Of a stretch of DNA of 64,000 nucleotides, positions 1-10,095 are shown piece by piece. The stretch lies in NCBI RefSeq assembly GCF_015100155.1, contig NZ_JACKZA010000012.1, positions 62,001 to 126,000 of the forward strand, read 5' to 3'. Numbering within the stretch: the first letter of the stretch is position 1; every line of letters begins with the position of its first letter. This DNA comes from Acidithiobacillus sp. HP-2 (GTDB lineage Bacteria > Pseudomonadota > Gammaproteobacteria > Acidithiobacillales > Acidithiobacillaceae). A program made the translations under genes and the position numbers. The notes under the pieces are model-generated. The model had not been told where the DNA came from. It was given only the letters and a program-made list of their open reading frames with translations, and searched no databases.

Positions 1-317
1 AAATCGCCCTGCTGGCGGTGGTCTTCCACCAAGGCCCGTGACCGGTTGGAGATCATGGGCAAAACCCTTTCCTGAAGATAATCACGATGCCAGACATCCA
101 GTTGGGCACGGGGGTGGGCGGCTAATGGCGTGAGCTGAAAGTCCAGAAAGGCATGGATGTCCAGGCGTCCGGCCACATAATCGGCGTAAAACTGATCATT
201 GCGATGATTGAATTCTTCCGCATCGACAATGCCACGACTGCCCAAAAACTCCATCCAGGCGTGGTCGGAATCACCGGTCAGCAGGGTGTTATCGAGGTCA
301 AACAGGGTCAAAGCCAT
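1..317 (-). CDS. HAD-family (HAD-IB/SerB-like) hydrolase, partial
   Basis: N-terminal 105 codons of a haloacid dehalogenase-type phosphatase; the rest lies beyond the left edge. The protein opens with MALTLFDLDNTLL, the HAD motif I, in which the first Asp (residue 7) is the expected phospho-acceptor and Asp9 the acid/base. The following residues (GDSDHAWMEFL) resemble HAD-IB hydrolases related to phosphoserine phosphatase, whose cap domain follows motif I. A strong Shine-Dalgarno, AGAAGGAGA, lies just upstream of the ATG at 317. It is divergent from ligA across about 110 bp. The substrate cannot be told from this fragment. Confidence 0.8.
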   Translation of the reverse strand, partial: MALTLFDLDNTLLTGDSDHAWMEFLGSRGIVDAEEFNHRNDQFYADYVAGRLDIHAFLDFQLTPLAAHPRAQLDVWHRDYLQERVLPMISNRSRALVEDHRQQGD

Positions 318-430
318 ACATTCTCCTTCTGGTTGGTAGTTCAATTATCTGCAAAAATATACCAGAAAGGGCATTCGGGATACGCCGCCCAAAAATTATC
401 CACGCCTGAATTTCAGCAAAGGAGTAATGA

Positions 431-2446
<2,016 letters not shown>

Positions 2447-2516
2447 CTGTACATGTGATTTGAAACTTAGCGGCGCGGCAGCGGTCACAAGGGCTATTGC
2501 CACAAGGAGAGAAAAA

Positions 2517-3116
2517 ATGCCACGTTTCCGTGTCCGCCTGCCCATTATGCATATGCTATGGATGCTATTGCCTGCTTCCTTGCTTTTGACAGGATGCGCG
2601 CAGGAAGTCTCACCCCATCCGGTCGCCCACATACCTGTGCCTTCCCATGTTATAACCCAGCCACCTACCCAGCGTTATGCGGCTCCAGGCGTACAGAGTG
2701 AGGATATTAATGGTCCCCTCGGGGGGCGGAACAAGTATTTGTCTGACGCTGAACTGGCCGCCTTACCCACGCATCTGCGCGTTCATTTTGCTACGAACAG
2801 TAGTCAGGTCAATGTCCACGGTCGTCGTATTGCCCTGGATAATGCCCGGTTTTTATTAAAATTCCCCCATGTAAACGTACGCCTGGAAGGTAACTGCGAC
2901 CAACGTGGCACCCAGGAATACAATCTGGCCCTGGGAAATCGCCGGGCAGAATCCGTGGCGCGCCTGCTGGAGGCTGATGGGGTATCTGCCAGCAGAATTC
3001 AGATGGTTTCCTTTGGTAAGGACAATCTGCTGTGTTACGCCAATGATCCCAAGTGCTGGAAGCGCAACCGGCGCGTGGATTTTGTCTATCATGCCATGTT
3101 ATCAGACTCCAACTAG
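2517..3116 (+). CDS. Pal-like OmpA-domain lipoprotein
   Basis: Predicted outer-membrane lipoprotein that binds peptidoglycan, 199 aa. The signal sequence ends in the lipobox LLLTGC, so Cys is the lipidated residue. The second half is an OmpA/MotB-type peptidoglycan-binding domain with Pal-like motifs: LEGNCDQRGTQEYNLALGNR, then RAESV, and a C-terminal RRVDF. The start is ATG 2517, with CAAGGAGAG about 8 nt upstream; an in-frame upstream extension into ligA is not supported. No tol genes are nearby, so it may be a Pal paralogue rather than the Tol-Pal component. The insertion LLCYANDPKCWK carries two Cys that could form a disulfide. Confidence 0.85.
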   Translation: MPRFRVRLPIMHMLWMLLPASLLLTGCAQEVSPHPVAHIPVPSHVITQPPTQRYAAPGVQSEDINGPLGGRNKYLSDAELAALPTHLRVHFATNSSQVNVHGRRIALDNARFLLKFPHVNVRLEGNCDQRGTQEYNLALGNRRAESVARLLEADGVSASRIQMVSFGKDNLLCYANDPKCWKRNRRVDFVYHAMLSDSN

Positions 3117-3132
3117 TGGTACTGGCAGACGC

Positions 3133-3795
3133 GTGAGCGCTTGGCGACCAGTTTTTCTGGAGATCGGCATGATGGCCTTCCTGACCGGTTGTGCAGCCTT
3201 ACCGCCAGTTTCCAGCCATGCGGCTACAGCAGAGTGTAACAGGGACAGAGCTGAGGTTGGAGTTATTGATATAGGCTGGCATACCGGATTGATCATTCCT
3301 GCTGATGAAATGCAGGGTGACTTAAAGTTTGTACCGCAGTATTTTCGGGTCAAGCCTCATGACTGGATTTTTGGATGGGGTAACCGGCGCTACTATATGG
3401 CCGAAAACCCCAGTGTCTGGGAGGGAATCAGCGCCCTGTTGCCTTCGCATAGCGTGATGCTGATCAGAGCCGTGGAAAATCTGAGTGCAGCAAGCGATCT
3501 GCCGGGTGTTAAAGTCCGGTGGTTACCGGTCACTCCGGAAAATCTGCACAGACTGGCTAATTATATAGCCGCCTTTCTGACTGTAAACCATACAGACGGG
3601 TTGACAGTTGTTGGGGCCGGGCCTTATCCTCGCAGCAAATTTTTTGCCTCGCCGGGTACGTATGATGCTTTTCATACCTGCAATACCTGGACCGTAACCG
3701 CTCTGAAAACGGCGGGTTATCCGGTGCATCCGGCGGGGGTAATTTTCGCGGGGCAGGTGCTCAGCCAGCTGAAAACATTGCCGGTCTGTAAATAG
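3133..3795 (+). CDS. DUF2459 (TIGR02117-like) lipoprotein
   Basis: About 220 aa, directly downstream of the Pal-like gene (16 bp gap), so probably co-transcribed. The N-terminus has a short hydrophobic segment ending in a lipobox-like LTGC, suggesting export and lipid attachment. The core, with VGVIDIGWHTGLIIPADE, DWIFGWGNRRYYM and FHTCNTWTVTALKTAGYPV, is typical of DUF2459, a family of unknown function. Its Cys/His arrangement (HTCNTW) is reminiscent of an NlpC/P60-like papain fold; that comparison is my inference. The start is uncertain: GTG 3133 keeps a full signal sequence with a positive residue, while ATG 3169 would shorten it. Confidence 0.75.
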   Translation: MSAWRPVFLEIGMMAFLTGCAALPPVSSHAATAECNRDRAEVGVIDIGWHTGLIIPADEMQGDLKFVPQYFRVKPHDWIFGWGNRRYYMAENPSVWEGISALLPSHSVMLIRAVENLSAASDLPGVKVRWLPVTPENLHRLANYIAAFLTVNHTDGLTVVGAGPYPRSKFFASPGTYDAFHTCNTWTVTALKTAGYPVHPAGVIFAGQVLSQLKTLPVCK

Positions 3796-3828
3796 CGCTG
3801 TTCCGCCCAAATACGTCCGTCGGGGTAT

Positions 3829-5226
3829 ATGAAATCAGCAAATACATCTGTTTCGTCCATTGCCGCGCTGAATGACGCCACTCTCGGGCTTTTTCACTTA
3901 AAAACCATGTTAACTGCCGGACTGGGATTTTTTTCGGCAGCCTATGATTTATTTATCATTGGATACGCCTTGGCACTGATTCGTCAGGAATGGCATCCTG
4001 ATGCCCTGATGATGGGCCTGATTGGCTCCGTTTCTTTGCTTGCCGTACTATTTGGGGCATATCTGTTTGGTAGAATTGCGGATATTTATGGGCGCCGCAA
4101 AATATACGGTATCGAAGCCCTGTTGATGGTGCTCGGCGCACTCGGATCTGCCTGCGCCAATGATATTACCACATTGATTATCTTTCGTTTTATTCTGGGG
4201 CTGGGGGTAGGTGGAGATTATCCTTTGTCTTCAGTGATCATGAGCGAATATGCCAATCGGGATAATCGCGGATTGCTGGTGGGTCTGACTTTTTCCTTTC
4301 AGGCTTTGGGGGTTTTGATTGGCCCTGGTATTGCCCTGGCATTGTTGGCCGCACAAATTGACCATGACCTGGCCTGGCGCATCATGCTGGGGCTGGGGGC
4401 GTTTCCTGCGCTTGGTGCATACTGGATGCGACGCAGCATGCCGGAATCACCGCGTTGGCTGAATCGGGCCACAAAAGCCCCCAACCACGCGGATTCATCG
4501 GTTACCTCTGCAAAGCCACTGAGACATTACTGGCGATATTTGTTGGGTACGGCTGGGGCCTGGTTTGCTTTTGATTATGCCTATTATGGGAATACTATTT
4601 CGACGCCCATGATTATGCATGCGCTGGCCCCACATGGTGGGCTGATGGCCAATATTGCCTGGAGCTGGATTGTTTTTGCAATTGCTGCAGTGCCAGGATA
4701 TTTTCTTGCGGCATTTACTCTGGACCGTATTGGTCATCGCCGTCTGCAATTGATCGGTTTTTTTTGCATGGGTATGGCTTTTCTCGCCATTGGCGTGATT
4801 CCTGATATAGCCGGGGCATTTGCTCTGTTTATTGCCTTGTATGCCATCAGTTATTTTTTCGCAGAATTTGGCCCGAATACCACTACATTTGTCCTGGCTT
4901 CAGAAATTTATCCTGCTCATTTACGGACTACAGCCGCTGGTGTTTCCGCAGGGACAGCCAAGGTAGGCGCATTTATCGGGGTGTTTTTATTTCCCATTCT
5001 GCTCCAGGCGATGGGCATAGAAAACACCCTTCTGCTCACTTTTTTATTCAGTATGACGGGATTGGCCCTGACTATTTTATTGCCTGAGCCCGCCCGCCAG
5101 AATCTGGAAAAGGTAGCAGGCGAGGAAAATCTGGTTGAGCGGACGTTTTCCGCTTCGGACGGACCAAATCCTGAGATTAACCCGGAGGGGTCTGGTGCTG
5201 AAGGGAAACAGCAGATTGCAGGCTGA
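3829..5226 (+). CDS. MFS transporter, phosphate:H+ symporter (PHS)-like
   Basis: 465-aa inner-membrane carrier with about 12 hydrophobic segments. The segment GLGVGGDYPLSSVIMSEYA followed by RG is close to the signature of the PHS family (Pho84-like), and GRIADIYGRRKIYG is the MFS loop 2-3 motif. Phosphate, or another small anion or organic acid, is therefore a likely substrate, but specificity cannot be fixed from sequence. The C-terminal 40 residues are polar and low in complexity. The 3' end overlaps the convergent GT39 gene by 50 bp. Confidence 0.8.
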   Translation: MKSANTSVSSIAALNDATLGLFHLKTMLTAGLGFFSAAYDLFIIGYALALIRQEWHPDALMMGLIGSVSLLAVLFGAYLFGRIADIYGRRKIYGIEALLMVLGALGSACANDITTLIIFRFILGLGVGGDYPLSSVIMSEYANRDNRGLLVGLTFSFQALGVLIGPGIALALLAAQIDHDLAWRIMLGLGAFPALGAYWMRRSMPESPRWLNRATKAPNHADSSVTSAKPLRHYWRYLLGTAGAWFAFDYAYYGNTISTPMIMHALAPHGGLMANIAWSWIVFAIAAVPGYFLAAFTLDRIGHRRLQLIGFFCMGMAFLAIGVIPDIAGAFALFIALYAISYFFAEFGPNTTTFVLASEIYPAHLRTTAAGVSAGTAKVGAFIGVFLFPILLQAMGIENTLLLTFLFSMTGLALTILLPEPARQNLEKVAGEENLVERTFSASDGPNPEINPEGSGAEGKQQIAG

Positions 5227-6868
5227 TGCGTAACAAGGTCAGATTTTCGTGATTATACAATTCATAACTGACATAAATGCGTTGGATATGGAGATTATCC
5301 GGCAGGCTTCTGCGCATGTCAGGAACATCCCGACTGGGTAAGACCAGATAAAGGGGACTGGGGTTATGGCGCAGAATGTTTTGTAATTCCGCCATATGCT
5401 TGGGCTGGTGCAAAATCATGTTGCCACGCCCGGCATAAAACAGAAAATTGGGCTGGAACCAATGCCAGGCGGCAATACTGTAGGGGTTGTCGCCTTGATA
5501 CTGACGGATTTTTTCGCCCATGAAGTAAGAAGGCTTCAAAATATTCAATGCCGGCTCGGTGTAGGTCATCAGCGCGAAAGTCAAGGCGGCGGCCCCGGCG
5601 GTCAGAGTGATCAACCAGCGTCCAACCTGGTCTTTCCATACCCAAAGTGCGGCAAGGACGGCAGACAGGGCATAGGGTAAGCCCAGGTAATAAAGCGAGC
5701 CCAGAGGAGGAATTTTTGCCGGCACGATTATAGCGCCGGCATAGACCAGTGCCGCCCCGACGCTGAAAAGCACGGACAAGGACATATATAATCCCCGGCG
5801 GTGAAAGGGCATTTCCCCGGACAGGGCCTGGTAAATGCGTCTTCCGAGAAAAATAAACAGGGGTGGATAGGCTTCCCAGACATAATTGGGCAGTTTGGTG
5901 GCGGAAATACTGAAAAAAATGACCCACACCAATAGCCAGCTGAGCAAAAAGGTATCCACAGGATATTGCTGGATCAGTTGCTTGCGTTTGTGCCACAGAG
6001 GCCGCAGTGCCTGAGGGAGAAATACGGACCATGGGAGCAGGGCGAGGGGAATGGTCAGCAGGTAGTAAAAAAACGGCCCCTGATGCCCCTGCATTTCAGC
6101 ATTATATCGGCTGATATTGGCCCGCAAAAGAAAACCCAGATCCCATCTCCAGTGGCTTTCTACCCCCACGGCAACGTACCAGGGCAGGCCGATCAGTAAA
6201 AATAAAGGTAAGCCCCACTGCAGACGCCCTTCTTTCCATAAATAGGGGAGATTACCGCGCAACAATAAAAAAACCACAATAATCAGCCCCGGAATCAGGA
6301 AGCCTATCGGTCCTTCATCCACAGTGGCCAGGGCCATGGCGGCATAACTGAGTAAAATATTGAAGCTGCGTGTCTCCGGGAATTGATAGGCGTGCAAATA
6401 GCTGATCAGACTCATGCTGACAAATAAAATCAACAAGGGGTCCGGTACCGCTGCCCGGAAAATGATCTGGCTATGCAAGATAGTGGCGGCCACCAGGCCC
6501 GTCAGCAAAGCGGGGCCGCTGCCTATCAGGCGCCGTGTGGAGACAGTCAGGTACAGGACAAACAGCGCCCCCACCAACACCGAACCCATACGCAAACCCC
6601 AGCTGTTCATTCCGAACACTTCCACACCACCCCACATGAGCCAGTAATTCAGAGCGGGTTTGGCAACGCGCAGGGTCCCGTTGAACAGGGGAACCACAAA
6701 ATTATGCTGGGCAAACATTTCCTTGAGCGCCTGAGCATTATTGGGCTCATCAATATCCCAGAGGCTGCCGCTGCCACTGTGGTAGGCAAAGAGGATAAAA
6801 GCACCCAGAAACAACAGGCCGCATAAAAAATAAAAACGGGACAGACTAAGGGTTTTGTTGAAGGCCAT
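5177..6868 (-). CDS. GT39-family glycosyltransferase (ArnT/PMT-like)
   Basis: 563-aa multi-pass membrane protein. The first periplasmic loop has SLWDIDEPNNAQALKEM, corresponding to the acidic D-E-x-x-x-A loop of GT39/GT83 enzymes that use polyprenyl-phosphate sugars. VAKPALNYWLMW follows, as in ArnT-like proteins (KPPLxYW). About 11-12 hydrophobic helices follow, then a soluble C-terminal tail. It probably transfers a sugar from a lipid-linked donor to lipid A, another lipid or a protein at the outer face of the inner membrane. The acceptor is unknown. It converges on the MFS gene with a 50-bp overlap. Confidence 0.8.
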   Translation of the reverse strand: MAFNKTLSLSRFYFLCGLLFLGAFILFAYHSGSGSLWDIDEPNNAQALKEMFAQHNFVVPLFNGTLRVAKPALNYWLMWGGVEVFGMNSWGLRMGSVLVGALFVLYLTVSTRRLIGSGPALLTGLVAATILHSQIIFRAAVPDPLLILFVSMSLISYLHAYQFPETRSFNILLSYAAMALATVDEGPIGFLIPGLIIVVFLLLRGNLPYLWKEGRLQWGLPLFLLIGLPWYVAVGVESHWRWDLGFLLRANISRYNAEMQGHQGPFFYYLLTIPLALLPWSVFLPQALRPLWHKRKQLIQQYPVDTFLLSWLLVWVIFFSISATKLPNYVWEAYPPLFIFLGRRIYQALSGEMPFHRRGLYMSLSVLFSVGAALVYAGAIIVPAKIPPLGSLYYLGLPYALSAVLAALWVWKDQVGRWLITLTAGAAALTFALMTYTEPALNILKPSYFMGEKIRQYQGDNPYSIAAWHWFQPNFLFYAGRGNMILHQPKHMAELQNILRHNPSPLYLVLPSRDVPDMRRSLPDNLHIQRIYVSYELYNHENLTLLRISLQSAVSLQHQTPPG

Positions 6869-7069
6869 ATCAGCGGGCGGTCTCCATGGTAGGGGTCAGC
6901 AGTGCGGCGCTTATCATATCAAAAATATGGTCCTGATCCTCCATGGCTTACAGCAAAGCGGGTTGCCGGGAACTTTTGTATTGTCTACATATCATATTAG
7001 GCTTATACACCGACCAACTGCTCCAATGCTTCAGGTAGAACTATTTGTTGTTATTGAACCGTATTGTCA

Positions 7070-8977
7070 ATGGATAGACCCGTAAAATTCCTGCCCGCAG
7101 GACGGGCGCGTCTGGTCATCATCGTCCTCTTGCTGACTTTTGCAGTTATGTTGCTTCGCGATATCTATCTGCAGATTCTGGACCAGTCCACTCTGCGCCA
7201 GCAGGGCCAAATGCGTTATTTACGCGCTATTTCCCTGCCAGCCAGTCGGGGAATCATCACGGCCCGTAATGGTGAACCTCTGGCGGTGAATGTTCATGCG
7301 GTCACCATCTGGGCGGACCCTGCCATTCTGGATAAACACCACGACCAATGGGCAGCACTCAGTCATGCCCTGCATCTCTCCGAAGCCAGTTTTGCCCGTC
7401 GAGTGGCCAGTGGGGGAGCAGATTATGCCTACATTGAACGTCAGATTGCTCCGGAGTTCGGAACGGCTCTACAAAAACTGCAGGTGCCGGGCATTTATGT
7501 GCAGGATACCAGCCGCAGTTATTATCCTATGGGCGCGGTGACAACACCCCTGCTGGGGTTGGTGGATCAGGCTCATCAGGGTTCTGCAGGTTTGGAGCGT
7601 GGTTACAACACCTGGCTCAGGGCGCATCCCGGAAAGGAACTGGCACTGGTGGATGGACATAGCCAGATAGTGCACGTGGCCAAAGTGCAAAAACTCTCGC
7701 ATTTTGGTCATCCCCTGCAGCTCACCATTAATCCCCAGATTCAATATTGGGCCTATATTACCCTGACCCGCTCACTGCATCATTTTCACGCCAAAGATGG
7801 ATCTGCGGTGGTGATGAATGTGCATACCGGACAGATTCTGGCCATGGTCAGTGCACCCAGTTGCAATCCCAATGCAGAGGGTTCCTGCATGGATCCTGCC
7901 GACTATACCAATAATGCCGTGCATCAGGCCTTTGAACCGGGTTCAGTGATGAAACCCTTTGTTGTAGCGGCAGCCCTGGCGAGCCACAGTGTTCAGCCTG
8001 ATGCCCGATTCAATGTGTTTCATCCGCTGATGGTGGACGGTTATGCCATCACGGATGATGTGCGCCATCACATCCTGAATATTGAACATATTCTCAAATA
8101 TTCCAGCTGTATCGGGGCCTCCAAAATTGCACTCAAAACCCCCGAGCAGATTATTTACAATATGTACCGTAGCGCCGGGTTCGGGCGCAAACCCGATCTC
8201 GGTTTCGTAGATGCGACTTCAGGGGTGCTTCCCAACTGGCATAGCTGGAGTCTGGCGCGCCATGCCACCATTGCCCTGGGTTATGGGGTTAGTGTCACCA
8301 CCCTGCAATTGGCAGATGCTTATGCCGCCTTTGCCAACGGGGGCTACCATATGCGACCGGAATTGGTCATGGGGCAGGCACCAGTCGCCAAGAGAATTAT
8401 GCCTGCCTGGGTGGCCAAAAAATTGCGAGTCTGGCTGCAGAGTGTGGCGGAGCCGGGAGGAACAGGTATCTTGGCGGCCATTGAGGGCTATCATGTAGCG
8501 GGCAAGACGGGTACAGCCAATATGGCCAATGGTCATGGCGGCTTTTATGGACATACCACCAATGCCACCTTTGTCGGCTTTGCTCCCGGCAATCATCCCC
8601 AACTGGTGATGGCCGTTTCCCTGCGCGGTAGTCATTTCAAATGGAATTTTGGGGGCATAGAAGCGGCACCCGTATTTCGGGTGACCATGCGTCATGCCTT
8701 GCAGGAGCTGAATGTGGCTCCTGCCTGCCATCATGGCCCGACCATGCGCATCACCATCATGCCCGGCCAGAATCTGGCAGAAATTGCCCAGCAGTATCAC
8801 AGTTCTGTTGCCCATCTCATGCAGATCAATCAGATGACTAATCCGGAAGATATCGACTCGGGCGCATTACTCATGGTGCCCACTCCCAAGGGGGGTAAGC
8901 ATATTTGCCGTTTTGAGGCACCGCTGGTTTCCAGAGCTCAGGCCGAAATCTGGAGTGAAGGCGGGGGTGGGGCATAG
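7070..8977 (+). CDS. FtsI-like class B penicillin-binding protein with C-terminal LysM
   Basis: 635-aa peptidoglycan D,D-transpeptidase. One N-terminal TM helix (VIIVLLLTFAVMLL) is followed by the PBP dimerisation region starting ASRGIITARNGEPLA, then the transpeptidase domain. SxxK is present as GSVMK (Ser292, Lys295) and KTG as GKTGTAN (Lys479). The second motif is SSC (345-347) where FtsI has SxN. Residues about 558-605 (MRITIMPGQNLAEIAQQYHSS... NQMTNPEDIDSGALLMVP) look like a LysM domain, not a usual part of FtsI. It lies alone, outside a division-gene cluster, so it is probably a second, specialised septal or elongation PBP. ATG 7070 or TTG 7064 could be the start; neither has a clear ribosome site. 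Confidence 0.85.
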   Translation: MDRPVKFLPAGRARLVIIVLLLTFAVMLLRDIYLQILDQSTLRQQGQMRYLRAISLPASRGIITARNGEPLAVNVHAVTIWADPAILDKHHDQWAALSHALHLSEASFARRVASGGADYAYIERQIAPEFGTALQKLQVPGIYVQDTSRSYYPMGAVTTPLLGLVDQAHQGSAGLERGYNTWLRAHPGKELALVDGHSQIVHVAKVQKLSHFGHPLQLTINPQIQYWAYITLTRSLHHFHAKDGSAVVMNVHTGQILAMVSAPSCNPNAEGSCMDPADYTNNAVHQAFEPGSVMKPFVVAAALASHSVQPDARFNVFHPLMVDGYAITDDVRHHILNIEHILKYSSCIGASKIALKTPEQIIYNMYRSAGFGRKPDLGFVDATSGVLPNWHSWSLARHATIALGYGVSVTTLQLADAYAAFANGGYHMRPELVMGQAPVAKRIMPAWVAKKLRVWLQSVAEPGGTGILAAIEGYHVAGKTGTANMANGHGGFYGHTTNATFVGFAPGNHPQLVMAVSLRGSHFKWNFGGIEAAPVFRVTMRHALQELNVAPACHHGPTMRITIMPGQNLAEIAQQYHSSVAHLMQINQMTNPEDIDSGALLMVPTPKGGKHICRFEAPLVSRAQAEIWSEGGGGA

Positions 8978-9015
8978 TACCGGGTCATATTGGCCCGGTC
9001 ATGTTGTTTAGGTGT

Positions 9016-9047
9016 CCCCAGAATAATTCAATTGGGGGTTTTGTTTT
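9016..9047 (+). terminator. Rho-independent terminator, FtsI-like gene / fur convergent region
   Basis: Arms CCCCA (9016-9020) and TGGGG (9033-9037) flank a 12-nt loop and are followed by GGTTTTGTTTTT on the + strand. It ends the FtsI-like transcript and overlaps the last codons of the convergent fur-family gene. Confidence 0.55.
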
Positions 9048-9498
9048 TACCGCAATGGGCACAGACACCGTTCACCACCAGTTCCATTTCGATGACCGAA
9101 TAATCCTTGGGAAGAGTGGGCGTGGAGACCGTGCTCTCCGGGAGACAAAATACCTGCCCACAGGAAACACAGTGAAAATGGGGATGCTGATTGGATTGTT
9201 CCAGGCGCCGGGCACTGAAACGCCAGACCCGATCATCAGCGGTAATGCGGTGGGCCAGGCCGATATCCACTAACCACTCCAGATTGCGATATAAGCTGAC
9301 CCGATCTACCGGGCTTGCGATACTTGATTCCAGACGTTGCTGTACTTCGGGATGGCTCAGGGGCTGCTCCGCGTCCAGAAGCGTCCTGTAAACAGCAACG
9401 CGTAACTTGGTGACGCGCTGCCCCGCGTCCCGCAATAGCTGGGTTACTTCTGCATCACTGTGCGTGGGGGAGGGCGTATCATGCGCATGATTTTTCAT
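9028..9498 (-). CDS. Fur-family transcriptional regulator
   Basis: 156-aa metal- or peroxide-sensing repressor. A winged helix (RVTKLRVAVYRTLLDAEQPLSHPEV, VDRVSLYRNLEWLVDIGL) is followed by the dimerisation domain with the metal-ligand run HPHFHC and two CxxC pairs, CVSC and CAHC, forming the structural Zn site. It could be Fur, Zur or PerR type; the paired CxxC does not decide. It is divergent from a peroxiredoxin gene across 117 bp, which favours a role in redox or metal stress. A perfect 14-bp palindrome, ATCATGCGCATGAT, lies at 9478-9491 inside codons 3-7. Confidence 0.9.
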   Translation of the reverse strand: MKNHAHDTPSPTHSDAEVTQLLRDAGQRVTKLRVAVYRTLLDAEQPLSHPEVQQRLESSIASPVDRVSLYRNLEWLVDIGLAHRITADDRVWRFSARRLEQSNQHPHFHCVSCGQVFCLPESTVSTPTLPKDYSVIEMELVVNGVCAHCGKNKTPN

Positions 9499-9615
9499 GG
9501 GTTCATGCTAGAGCAGCCCCTGCATGGGTGCAAGTCCGACCGTGATCCGGGGAATGGCTGGACATCAGGGCATCAGCCGCGCTAGATTTTCAGCAGGTTC
9601 ACTCAGGAGTCTTCC

Positions 9616-10095
9616 ATGTCCTCAGAAAAAATCGCCGTTGGTCAAGATGCCCCGCAATTTCACGCTGCTGCTTATGGCAAGGATTCAGAAATCCGTTTGC
9701 GCGATCTCAACGGCAAAATTGTCGTCCTTTATTTTTATCCCAAGGATGATACTCCCGGCTGCACCACAGAAGGTCAGGAATTTACGGCACTTTATCCTGA
9801 TTTTCAGGCGGCTGGCGCAGAAGTTTTGGGCGTTTCCCGCGACACTCTGGCCAGCCATGAAAAATTCGCCTGCAAGTTCAATTTCCCTTTCCCTCTTCTG
9901 GCAGATACGGACGAAGCACTCTGCACCGCTTTTGATGTGCTCAAGGAAAAAAACATGTATGGCAAAGTCAGTATTGGCGTAGAGCGCAGTACCTTTATTA
10001 TTGACCGGCAAGGCAAAATTGCCTATGTGGAGCGCAAGGTCAAAGCGGCAGGTCATGCGGCGGCGATACTTGATATTGTCAAAAAACTCCCATGA
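9616..10095 (+). CDS. Peroxiredoxin, Bcp/PrxQ family
   Basis: 159-aa thiol peroxidase that reduces H2O2 and organic hydroperoxides. The peroxidatic Cys is Cys49 in DDTPGCTTE. The position five residues on, where E. coli Bcp has its resolving Cys, is not Cys. A second Cys at 86 (KFACKF) lies 37 residues away, the spacing of PrxQ proteins whose resolving Cys is in helix 3, so it is probably an atypical 2-Cys enzyme. ATG 9616 follows CAGGAGTCTTCC. The stop codon overlaps the phoH2 start by 4 nt. Confidence 0.93.
   Translation: MSSEKIAVGQDAPQFHAAAYGKDSEIRLRDLNGKIVVLYFYPKDDTPGCTTEGQEFTALYPDFQAAGAEVLGVSRDTLASHEKFACKFNFPFPLLADTDEALCTAFDVLKEKNMYGKVSIGVERSTFIIDRQGKIAYVERKVKAAGHAAAILDIVKKLP

Noticed and set aside
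3133-3168. DUF2459 start at ATG 3169 instead of GTG 3133
   Set aside because: The shorter form would remove the positive N-region and most of the signal segment before the LTGC lipobox; kept as an alternative only.
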